Positions 24,650 to 32,175 of a stretch of DNA of 43,910 nt are shown piece by piece (positions within the stretch are counted from its first letter, which is position 1; every line of letters begins with the position of its first letter). The notes under the pieces were generated by a model, which made no database searches, had not been told where the DNA came from, and was given only the letters and a program-made list of their open reading frames with translations. Both the position numbers and the translations under genes were made by a program. The DNA is taken from contig NZ_QDDR01000020.1 of the NCBI RefSeq assembly GCF_003075525.1, forward strand, positions 1-43,910, written 5' to 3'. This DNA is from Pararhodobacter aggregans (GTDB taxonomy: Bacteria; Pseudomonadota; Alphaproteobacteria; Rhodobacterales; Rhodobacteraceae).

Positions 24650-25113
24650 GTGTCCTCATCAAGGTCCTGCGCGAAGGCTGGGCCGATCCCGCCATCGAGC
24701 TGCCCGCCTATGCCACCCCCGGGTCCGCCGGGGCCGACATCCGCGCCAACCTGCGCCCCGAGGATCGTGACACCGGCTTCACGCTGGACCCCTGGCACCG
24801 GGCTCTGATTCCCACGGGCCTGATCGTCGAGATCCCGCAGGGCTACGAGATCCAGGTGCGCCCCCGCTCGGGCCTGTCGCTGAAACACGGGATCACCCTG
24901 CCCAACACGCCCGGGACCATCGACAGCGATTATCGCGGGCCGGTGGGCGTGCCGCTCATCAACCTCTCGGACCGGCCCTATACGATCCAGCACGGCGAGC
25001 GCATCGCCCAGATGGTCGTGGCCCCGGTGGTGCAGGGCCGCTTCCTGCTGACCGAGGCGCTGGGCGAGACCGGCCGCGGCGCCGGCGGTTTCGGCTCGAC
25101 CGGGCGCGGCTGA
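24646..25113 (+). CDS. dut: dUTP diphosphatase
   Basis: 155 residues, trimeric all-beta dUTPase. It hydrolyses dUTP to dUMP and PPi, keeping uracil out of DNA and feeding thymidylate synthesis. All five family motifs are visible: [48 protein letters not shown] and the P-loop-like C-terminus [12 protein letters not shown]. The ATG overlaps the coaBC stop by four bases and the stop overlaps the next start by one base. The coaBC-dut order is conserved in many proteobacteria. Confidence 0.97.
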   Translation: MSVLIKVLREGWADPAIELPAYATPGSAGADIRANLRPEDRDTGFTLDPWHRALIPTGLIVEIPQGYEIQVRPRSGLSLKHGITLPNTPGTIDSDYRGPVGVPLINLSDRPYTIQHGERIAQMVVAPVVQGRFLLTEALGETGRGAGGFGSTGRG

Positions 25114-26159
25114 TGCTGGTCGTCCTGATCCTGGCCGGGGTGCTCTTCACGCTGGGCTGGGTGTTCGGCGTGCCGCTGAAGGCGCGGCTGGCCTTTCTGG
25201 CGGCGATCTGGGCCGGGATGGTTCTGGCGCATCTGGCCTTGCCCGCCGCGCATCCCTTCCGCCAGGGCACCGGCGGCGACGCGCGGCCCTGGCTGTTGCT
25301 GGCGATCTTGGCCCTTGCCGTCTGGGCCTATCGGGCGATCTTGCAGGCCCTGCGCAAACGCGCGCGCCAGCACGAGGCCCAGACCATGCCCGAGGTCAAG
25401 AAACCGCTTTTCTCCGAGGCCGAGCTGAACCGCTACGCCCGCCACATGATGCTGCGCGAGGTGGGCGGCCCCGGCCAGCGCAAGCTGAAAGAGGCCAAGG
25501 TGCTGGTGATCGGCGCCGGGGGCCTCGGCTCGCCGCTGCTCCTCTATCTGGCGGCGGCGGGGGTCGGCACCATCGGGGTGATCGACGACGATGCAGTCGA
25601 ATCCTCGAACCTGCAACGGCAGATCATCCACAATGACCGCACGGTCGGCATGCCCAAGGTCTTCTCGGCGCAGGAACAGATGGAGGCGCTGAACCCCTTC
25701 ATCACCGTGAAACCCTATCACCGCCGCCTGACCGAGGCGGAGGCCGAAAACCTCTTCGCCGAGTATGACCTGATCCTCGACGGCACCGACAATTTCGACA
25801 CCCGCTACATGGCCAACCGGGTGGCGGTGAAGACCGGCAAACCGCTGATCGCCGCCGCCATCACCCAATGGGAGGGGCAGATCGCCCTTTACGACCCGGC
25901 CCGCGGCGGCCCCTGTTTCGAATGCGTCTTCCCGACCCGGCCCGCGCCCGGGCTGGTGCCCAGCTGCGCCGAGGCCGGGGTCATCGCCCCGCTGCCCGGT
26001 GTCATGGGTTCGATGATGGCGATGGAGGCGGTGAAACTGCTGACCGGCGCGGGTGACCCCCTCAGGGGCGCCATGCTGATCTATGACGGGCTTTACGCCG
26101 AAACCCGCCGCATCACGATCAAGCCCCGCCCCGACTGCCCGGTCTGCCACAAGGCCTGA
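25113..26159 (+). CDS. moeB: MoeB/ThiF-family adenylyltransferase with N-terminal membrane anchor
   Basis: 348 residues. An E1-like enzyme that adenylates the C-terminal glycine of a ubiquitin-like sulfur carrier (MoaD or ThiS) for molybdopterin or thiazole synthesis. The core (about 95-348) has RYARHMMLREVGGPGQ, the ATP-binding VIGAGGLGSPLLLYLAAAGVG, DDDAVESSNLQRQIIH with the arginine finger, DGTDNFDTRY, and zinc cysteines CFECVF and CPVC. The first 90 residues are an extra segment with two to three hydrophobic stretches (LVVLILAGVLFTLGWVFGV; AFLAAIWAGMVLAHLA; WLLLAILALAVWAY), so the enzyme is probably held at the inner membrane. MoeB against ThiF cannot be settled from sequence alone. One-base overlap with dut. 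Confidence 0.88.
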   Translation: MLVVLILAGVLFTLGWVFGVPLKARLAFLAAIWAGMVLAHLALPAAHPFRQGTGGDARPWLLLAILALAVWAYRAILQALRKRARQHEAQTMPEVKKPLFSEAELNRYARHMMLREVGGPGQRKLKEAKVLVIGAGGLGSPLLLYLAAAGVGTIGVIDDDAVESSNLQRQIIHNDRTVGMPKVFSAQEQMEALNPFITVKPYHRRLTEAEAENLFAEYDLILDGTDNFDTRYMANRVAVKTGKPLIAAAITQWEGQIALYDPARGGPCFECVFPTRPAPGLVPSCAEAGVIAPLPGVMGSMMAMEAVKLLTGAGDPLRGAMLIYDGLYAETRRITIKPRPDCPVCHKA

Positions 26160-26172
26160 ACTGCCCCCTTTT

Positions 26173-26365
26173 CATCTTTGTTCTCCAAATATCCTCGGGG
26201 GTTTCCAAAGGGGGTGGAAAACCCCCTTTGGCGGGGGGTGCGGGGGTGAGCGGCGTCTCGGAAACGCGCCAGTGGCGCGTTTCAGCCGCGAACGCCGCGC
26301 CCGTGGCGCGGCCGGACCTTGGCCCCCCGCCACCGGTCGCCCGAGGCACGAGGGCGACGTGCCTC
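26173..26365 (-). repeat. Composite multi-hairpin intergenic element, long copy 1
   Basis: Fills the convergent gap between moeB and pncA. From moeB it has the core CATCTTTGTTCTCCAAATAT (26173-26192) followed by CCTCGGGGG, hairpin CCAAAGGGGGT/ACCCCCTTTGG (26205-26231), hairpin GAAACGCGCC/GGCGCGTTTC (26261-26283), hairpin GCCGCGCC/GGCGCGGC (26294-26312) and hairpin GAGGCACG/CGTGCCTC (26343-26365). The last one overlaps the pncA stop codon. The order and sequences match 35391-35583 read in the opposite direction. Confidence 0.85.
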
Positions 26366-26972
26366 ACCCCAGCAGGGTGACGCCCGCCGCCCGCATCTCG
26401 GCCAGCGCCGTCGCCAGCGAGCCGTCGAGGTCGATGGCCCGGCAGGCGTCGAGCCGCACGCTCACCGCAAATCCCAGACGCGCCGCGTCCAGCGCCGAAT
26501 AGGCGACGCAGAAATCGGTGGCGAGGCCCGCGAGCGTCAGCCTGGTCACGCCGCGGCTGCGCAGATAGCCCTCCAGCCCGGTCGGCGTCGTCCGGTCATT
26601 CTCGAAGAACGCCGAATAGCTGTCGATCTCGGGGCGGAACCCCTTGCGGATCACCAGATCGGCGGGATCGGTGCGCAGCCCGGGGTGAAAATCCGACCCC
26701 GCCGTGCCCTGCACGCAATGGCGCGGCCAGAGGACCTGCGGCCCGTAGGGCATCTGCGTGACCGAAAAGGGCGCGGCGCCGGGATGGTTGTCGGCAAAGG
26801 ACGCATGGTCCGCCGGGTGCCAGTCCTGGGTCAGGACCCGCACCGCGAACTCCCCCAGCAGCGCGTTGATCGGCGCCACGACGGCATCGCCCTCGGCCAC
26901 CGCCAGCGCGCCGCCGGGGCAGAAATCGTTCTGGACATCGATGACGATCAGGGCGTGATCGGGGGCCTGCAT
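26364..26972 (-). CDS. pncA: Nicotinamidase / pyrazinamidase
   Basis: 202 residues. Deamidates nicotinamide to nicotinate in NAD+ salvage. Catalytic triad residues are visible: Asp in VIDVQNDFCPGGAL, Lys in VIRKGFRPEIDSYSAF and Cys in LAGLATDFCVAYSAL. Metal ligands lie in the LTQDWHPADHASF segment. PRHCVQGTAGSDFHP is also family-typical. The start has GGAGGAG with good spacing. It is divergent from a LysR regulator and convergent with moeB; its stop lies inside the last hairpin of the repeat element. Confidence 0.96.
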   Translation of the reverse strand: MQAPDHALIVIDVQNDFCPGGALAVAEGDAVVAPINALLGEFAVRVLTQDWHPADHASFADNHPGAAPFSVTQMPYGPQVLWPRHCVQGTAGSDFHPGLRTDPADLVIRKGFRPEIDSYSAFFENDRTTPTGLEGYLRSRGVTRLTLAGLATDFCVAYSALDAARLGFAVSVRLDACRAIDLDGSLATALAEMRAAGVTLLG

Positions 26973-27106
26973 GGCGCTCCTCCTTCCGGCAAGATGCGCG
27001 GATCAAAGGGCTTCTGCGTTGCGGCGTCAAGCGTTCCGGCCGAAAACCGCCTTGCACCCCCCTGCCCAAATACACAGAATGCGGCCGAGGCTGGGGATAC
27101 GCACAG

Positions 27107-27976
27107 ATGGCCATCGAATCCTGGGACGAGATCCGCACCGCCTGGCATGTGGCCCGCGCGGGCACGGTCAGCGGCGCGGCCGAGGCGCTGGGCGTGCACC
27201 ACGCCACCGTCATCCGCCATATCGACGCGCTGGAGGCCCGGCTCGGCGTCAAGCTGTTCCAGCGCCACGCGCGGGGCTATACCCCGACCGAGGCGGGCTC
27301 TGCCCTGGCCCAGGTCGGCCGCGTCACCGAAGAGCAATTCGCCCAGCTCGGCACCCGCCTCACCGGCGCGGGCAGCGGCATCGAGGGCGATCTGGTGATT
27401 ACCACGTTGCCCGGCCTCGTGCCGCTCCTGCGTCCGGCGCTGATCGAGCTGAACACCCGCTATCCCGACCTCTCGCTCAGGGTCGAGACCGAGCGCCGCG
27501 TGGTCCGGCTGGAATATGGCGAGGCGCATCTGGCGGTCCGCGCCGGCAGCCGCCCGACCGAGCCCGACAACGTGGTCCAGCCCCTGCTGCGCTGCCCCGT
27601 CGCGCTGTATGCGAGCCCCGGCTACATCGCCCGCCATGGCGCCCCCAGGGACGATGCCGAACTGGCGGAGCATCTGTTCGTCGTCGAGGATGTCGAGGAT
27701 GCGCGCGCGCCCTTCGATCAATGGCTTTTGCGTCAGAAACCCCTGCCGCACATCGTCTTCCGCTCGAACGAGGCGGCAGCGCGGCGCGCGGCGATGGCCG
27801 ACGGGCTGGGGCTGGGCTTCTGGTACGGCGAAAGCGACGCGCCGGATCTGGTCGAGGTGATGCCCAGCCGCCCGGAATGGGAATTCACCGTCTGGCTGGT
27901 GACCCATGTCGACCTGCACCGCACCGCCAAGGTTCAGGCGGCGGTGACCATCATCAAGGACACGCTGAAGCAATGA
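27107..27976 (+). CDS. LysR-family transcriptional regulator
   Basis: 289 residues. The N-terminal helix-turn-helix reads VARAGTVSGAAEALGVHHATVIRHIDALEARL in part (key ATVIRHIDALE, about 37-47), followed by the LysR linker and a periplasmic-binding-like effector domain beginning LVITTLPGLVPLL. The HH-A-T-V-I-R form of the recognition helix groups it with regulators that often lack a strict LysR operator arrangement. Candidate targets are the divergent pncA and the downstream permease, whose start overlaps its stop (ATGA). Effector unknown. Confidence 0.87.
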   Translation: MAIESWDEIRTAWHVARAGTVSGAAEALGVHHATVIRHIDALEARLGVKLFQRHARGYTPTEAGSALAQVGRVTEEQFAQLGTRLTGAGSGIEGDLVITTLPGLVPLLRPALIELNTRYPDLSLRVETERRVVRLEYGEAHLAVRAGSRPTEPDNVVQPLLRCPVALYASPGYIARHGAPRDDAELAEHLFVVEDVEDARAPFDQWLLRQKPLPHIVFRSNEAAARRAAMADGLGLGFWYGESDAPDLVEVMPSRPEWEFTVWLVTHVDLHRTAKVQAAVTIIKDTLKQ

Positions 27977-28908
27977 CCGCCGCCATCGGGATGCGGGGCC
28001 GCGCCGAGGCGCTGAAGGGCCATGCGGCGATGCTGGGCTTCTCGGCCGCCGTCTCGGGCTCGTTCAGCCTGGGCGCGCTGGTGGCCAATGATATCGGCCC
28101 GGTGCCGCTGACCACGGTGCGCTTCCTCTGCGCGGCGCTGGTGCTGGCGCTGCTGGTCGCCCTTCTGCCCGGGGCCGGACGGGCCGGGCGGCGCGGCTTT
28201 GCCCGGGCCGATCTGGCGGCGCCCTGGCGCTATGGCCTGCTGGCGCTGCTCTATGGCGGCTATTTCGTCCTGATGTTCGAGGGGCTGAAGACCGCCCATC
28301 CGCTGGCCGCGGGCGCGGTCTTCACCCTGACCCCGCTGATGACCGCGGCGCTGGCCTGGCCGATGCTCGGCCAGCGGCTGCGGACCGCGGTGGCGGCGCC
28401 GCTGGCGGTCGGCGCGGCGGGCGCGGTCTGGGTGATTTTCCGCGGCGATCCCGGCGCGCTGATGCGGCTCGAGATCGGGCCGGGCGAGGCGATCTATTTC
28501 CTCGGCTGCGTGCTGCACGCGGTCTATGCGCCGATGCTGCGGCTGCTGAACCGGGGCGAAAGCGCGCTGGTCACCGCGGCGCTGGTCACCGCCTTCGGAT
28601 TCGTGCTGTTCCTTGCCTGGGGCTGGGCCGAGGTTCTGGCCACCGACTGGGCCGCCCTGCCCGCGCGGGTCTGGGTGACGCTGGCCTATCTGGCGGTCTT
28701 CGCCACCGCCTTCGCCGCCTCGGCCATGCAATTCGCCGCCCAGCGCCTGCCCGCGTCCAAGGTCATGGCCTATACCTATGCAACGCCGGTCTGGATCATC
28801 CTGTGGGAGCTGGCGCTCGGCCATGGCGTGCCGGGCTGGGTGGTGCTGCCCGGCGTGGCGCTGATCGTGGTGGCGCTTCTGATTCTGCTCAGGGGCGATC
28901 AGGCGTAA
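27973..28908 (+). CDS. EamA-family (DMT superfamily) permease
   Basis: 311 residues with about ten transmembrane segments in two EamA repeats. The first repeat has FSLGALVANDIGPVPLTTVRF and FVLMFEGLKTAHPLAAGAVFTLTPLMTA, the second FAASAMQFAAQRLPASKVMAYTYATPVWIILWE. It is an inner-membrane exporter or importer of small metabolites; the substrate is unknown. The ATG overlaps the stop of the LysR gene by four bases, so regulator and permease form one unit, a common arrangement when the regulator senses the transported compound. Confidence 0.88.
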   Translation: MTAAIGMRGRAEALKGHAAMLGFSAAVSGSFSLGALVANDIGPVPLTTVRFLCAALVLALLVALLPGAGRAGRRGFARADLAAPWRYGLLALLYGGYFVLMFEGLKTAHPLAAGAVFTLTPLMTAALAWPMLGQRLRTAVAAPLAVGAAGAVWVIFRGDPGALMRLEIGPGEAIYFLGCVLHAVYAPMLRLLNRGESALVTAALVTAFGFVLFLAWGWAEVLATDWAALPARVWVTLAYLAVFATAFAASAMQFAAQRLPASKVMAYTYATPVWIILWELALGHGVPGWVVLPGVALIVVALLILLRGDQA

Positions 28909-29064
28909 CGCGGCCCGCCCGCTCCCCCTGACCGGCCCAACCGGGCCCGTTCACACGCATATGCCTTGATTTCACGCCGCGACCGGCGCAGCATTCCTCC
29001 GTTTTCCAGACGACCTTTATTCCCGGGGCCCCGGCACCGGACCATTCAATACAAGGAGGACGCG

Positions 29065-32000
29065 ATGCTCCCTCTCCCTGGATGCCGGCCCGGCGGTCGG
29101 CGCCTGCGCGCGCTTTGCGCGGGAACCCTTGGCCTGATCGCCGCAACCTTCGCCACCAGCGCCCTCGCCTGCCCCGATCCGGGCCAGAACGGCCACATGA
29201 TCCGCTACAACGGCGCGCAATTGCAGCAGGGCCAGAGCGAGAGCGTCACGGCCGGCGGCAATGTCGATCTGGCCACCTGCCCCGGCATTCCCGGCAGCGG
29301 ACGGGTCATCAGCCGCCCCGATTTCACCCTGAATTTCGCCCGCAACAACCCGGGCTACGACCTCGAGTTGCGGGTGGACGGCACCTGCGACACGGTGCTG
29401 CTGGTCAACGGGCCGGACGGGCGCTGGTCCTTCAACGACGATGCCATCGGCCTTGATCCGCGGGTGGTGATCCCGGCGGCGGCGGTCGGCGAATATGACA
29501 TCTGGGTCGGCAGCTATGGCGCCGGAACCTGCGCCGCGACCTTGCAGATGCGGACGTCGGGCGGCGGGGCGGCGCCGCAGCCGCAGGTGATCCCGCAGCT
29601 GCCGCCGCAGATCCAGCAGATCATTCCGCAGCTGATCCCCCAGCTCACGCCCCAGACCCCTCAGCTGACGCCGCAGATCCCGCAACTGCCCCAGATCCCG
29701 CAATTGCCGCTGGCGCCGCAGCTGGTCGCCTGCCCGAATCCGGCGCTGAACGGCCAGCCGCTGAGCTATGCCGCCCAGCAGCTGCGCCAGGCCCGGAGCC
29801 ATGGCGTGACCGCTGGCGGCCCTGTCGATCTTGACGCCTGCGCCTCGGTCCCCGGGCATGGCCATGTCGCGCTCAGGGCCGATTTCACCCTGAGCCTGAC
29901 GCAGAACCTGCCGAACTATGATCTGGAAATCCGCGCCGACGGCACCTGCGATCCGGTGCTGCTGGTTCGCGCGCCGGACGGGCAATGGCATTTCAACGAC
30001 GATGCCGACGGGCTGAACTCGCGTCTGCGGCTGACTGGGGCGGCGACCGGGGAATACGACATCTGGGTCGGCACCTTTGGCGCCCAGACCTGCGCCGCCA
30101 CGCTGCGGCTGGAGACGGTCGGCGGGCTGGTCCTGCAACCGCCGCAGATCCCCCAGCCGCCGCAGATCGTGCTGTGCCCCAACCCGGCCGCCAATGGCCA
30201 GTTGCTGAGCTATTCGGCGGTGCAACTGCTGTCGCCGCGCAACCATGGCGTGGTGGCGGGCGGGGCGGCGGATCTGGCCGCCTGTGCCCAGGTCCCGGGC
30301 CATGGCCGTGTCGCCCCGAACCCCGATTTCACCCTGAACCTGACCCAGAACGCCCTGAACGCCACGCTGCAACTGGGCGTCGACGGCACCTGCGACACGG
30401 TGCTGCTGGTGCGCGGGCCGAACGGGCAATACGCCTTCAACGACGACACCAACGGGCTGGACCCCCAGCTGCGCTTCCAGGGCGCCCAGACGGGCGCGTA
30501 TGACATCTGGGTCGGCACCTTCGGCCAGCAGAGCTGCCAGGCGACGCTGATCGCCTCGACCCAGGGGCAGATTCTGCCGCAACCGCAACCGCTGCCCCAG
30601 CCCCAGCCGCAACCCCAGCCCCAGCCGCTGCCCGTGCTCTGCCCCAACCCGGCGCTGAACGGCAACGCGCTGATCTACAGCGCCGCGCAACTGCTGAACG
30701 CGCAAACGGTGCCGGTGACGGCGGGCGGCCCGGCGGACCTCACGGCCTGCGCGGCGGCGCCCGGGCATGGCCGGGTGGCCGAGCGACCCGATTTCACCCT
30801 GACGCTGACCCAGAACGCGGGCGACAGCGATCTGGAATTCCGCGTCGACGGCACCTGCGATCCGGTGCTGCTGATCCATGGGCCGGACGGGCAATATTCC
30901 TTCAACGACGATGCCAACGGGCTGAACTCGGCCCTGCGGATCGCCGCCGCCCGGCCAGGCGCCTATGACATCTGGGTCGGCACCTATGGCCAGCAGACCT
31001 GCGCCGCCTCGCTGGCGCTGCAAAGCTACGCCCCGGCGCCGCCCGCGCCCCCGGAGCCCCCACCCGCGCCCTACAAGCCCGGCGCCTGCCCCGATCCCGG
31101 CCTGACCGGCACCACGCTGAGCTATGACGCGCAGGGCCTGTGGACCGCGCAGAGCTTCCCGGTCGTCGCCGGGGGCAATCTGGGCCTGCGCGATTGCCCG
31201 CGGCTCGATGTCTACGGCAATGCCGTGCAGCAGCCGGATTTCTCGCTGACGCTGACCGGCAACCTGCCCGATCACGCGCTGGAATTCCGCGTCGAGGCCG
31301 CCTGCGACCCGGTGCTGCTGGTCCATGCGCCGGATGGCAGCTGGAGCTTCAACGACGACGCCGACGGGCTGAACTCGCGCCTGAGGCTGGAGAATGCGCC
31401 GACCGGGGTCTACGGCATCTGGGTCGGCACCTATGGCACCGCCACCTGCGAGGCGACGCTCAGCGCCGAGACCTTCTCCTCGATCCAGCCGCGGCCGCAG
31501 GGGATCTCGTATCCGCAGCCGATGGTGAACGGCGAGCGGGTCGACTGGTGCCGCACCTATGCCGCCGATTGCGGCCAGCCCGCGGCCGATGCCTTCTGCC
31601 AGCAGCAGGGCCACGGGACGGCCGCCTTCTGGCGGCAGGTTCCGGCCAGCCGGACGCTGGTTCTGGGCGGCATGCAGCTGTGCACCCAGCAGAACGGCTG
31701 CGGCGCGCTGGCCGATGTGATCTGCACCCCGGCCAGCGGCGGCAGCGGAATCGAGGTGCTTCCCGATCCCGGCAACATGACCGCCTATCGCGGCCAGACC
31801 GGCACCACCCTGCATTTCGAGGTCACCGGCTCCACCTCGGGCTCGGTCTGGGGCTCGGATGTCTATACCGACGATTCGCGCCTGGCGCGGGCCGCGGTGC
31901 ATGCCGGCCTTCTGCAGGTCGGCCAGACCGGGACCGTCGCCGTGACGGTCCTGCCCGGGCAGCAATCCTATACCGGCAGCACCCGCAACGGCGTCCAGAG

Positions 32001-32076
32001 CGCGACCTACGGGCAATGGAGCGGCAGCTACCGGTTCGAGACGCAGCCCGCCTCCCCGCCCGCGGGTGGCAAGTAA
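29065..32076 (+). CDS. Secreted repeat protein: five four-cysteine beta domains, Cys-rich domain and LCCL domain
   Basis: 1003 residues. Signal peptide about 1-35 (ends TSALA, before C36). Five copies of a ~130-residue domain follow: 36-165, 223-352, 371-499, 526-654, 675-803. Each has cysteines spaced exactly 36-36-48 and the signatures AGG-x-x-DL, PDF-[TS]-L, FNDD-x-x-GL and YDIWVG (YGIWVG in copy 5); the domain resembles pre-peptidase-C-like beta sandwiches, and the NDD-x-D/N-G loop may bind calcium. Linkers are Pro/Gln-rich (170-220, 503-525) or Pro/Ala-rich (657-672). Residues 820-888 form a six-cysteine module (C829, C836, C845, C873, C879, C887), and 900-992 an LCCL domain (WGSDVYTDDSRLARAAVHAG, YTGSTRNGV). 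No protease or lipase motif. The start has AAGGAGG. Probably an extracellular adhesin or ligand-binding protein; function unknown. Its partner gene follows. Confidence 0.85.
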   Translation: MLPLPGCRPGGRRLRALCAGTLGLIAATFATSALACPDPGQNGHMIRYNGAQLQQGQSESVTAGGNVDLATCPGIPGSGRVISRPDFTLNFARNNPGYDLELRVDGTCDTVLLVNGPDGRWSFNDDAIGLDPRVVIPAAAVGEYDIWVGSYGAGTCAATLQMRTSGGGAAPQPQVIPQLPPQIQQIIPQLIPQLTPQTPQLTPQIPQLPQIPQLPLAPQLVACPNPALNGQPLSYAAQQLRQARSHGVTAGGPVDLDACASVPGHGHVALRADFTLSLTQNLPNYDLEIRADGTCDPVLLVRAPDGQWHFNDDADGLNSRLRLTGAATGEYDIWVGTFGAQTCAATLRLETVGGLVLQPPQIPQPPQIVLCPNPAANGQLLSYSAVQLLSPRNHGVVAGGAADLAACAQVPGHGRVAPNPDFTLNLTQNALNATLQLGVDGTCDTVLLVRGPNGQYAFNDDTNGLDPQLRFQGAQTGAYDIWVGTFGQQSCQATLIASTQGQILPQPQPLPQPQPQPQPQPLPVLCPNPALNGNALIYSAAQLLNAQTVPVTAGGPADLTACAAAPGHGRVAERPDFTLTLTQNAGDSDLEFRVDGTCDPVLLIHGPDGQYSFNDDANGLNSALRIAAARPGAYDIWVGTYGQQTCAASLALQSYAPAPPAPPEPPPAPYKPGACPDPGLTGTTLSYDAQGLWTAQSFPVVAGGNLGLRDCPRLDVYGNAVQQPDFSLTLTGNLPDHALEFRVEAACDPVLLVHAPDGSWSFNDDADGLNSRLRLENAPTGVYGIWVGTYGTATCEATLSAETFSSIQPRPQGISYPQPMVNGERVDWCRTYAADCGQPAADAFCQQQGHGTAAFWRQVPASRTLVLGGMQLCTQQNGCGALADVICTPASGGSGIEVLPDPGNMTAYRGQTGTTLHFEVTGSTSGSVWGSDVYTDDSRLARAAVHAGLLQVGQTGTVAVTVLPGQQSYTGSTRNGVQSATYGQWSGSYRFETQPASPPAGGK

Positions 32077-32085
32077 CCCCCGCGC

Positions 32086-32118
32086 CGGGCCCCGGTTGAA
32101 CCTTTGGGCCGGGGCCCG
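32086..32118 (+). terminator. Perfect hairpin between the two LCCL-protein genes
   Basis: CGGGCCCCGG (32086-32095) pairs with CCGGGGCCCG (32109-32118), 9 bases after the first stop. No T tract follows, so it may be a partial terminator or an mRNA-stabilising element that sets the ratio of the two proteins. Confidence 0.5.
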
Positions 32119-32175
32119 CGACAGACAGCCACCGGACGGCCGCGCCAGGCGGCCGCCCCCTCACAGAGAGACCGC

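Noticed and set aside
29572-29724. Short tandem DNA repeats resembling a CRISPR array
   Set aside because: They are codons of the PQ-rich protein linker in the correct frame. There are no spacers of constant length and no cas genes.
29017-32016. 999-codon antisense open frame opposite the large repeat protein
   Set aside because: Long antisense frames are common in high-GC DNA. The product is Arg/Gly/Ala/Gln-rich without domains, while the plus strand has a signal peptide, regular repeats and an SD site.
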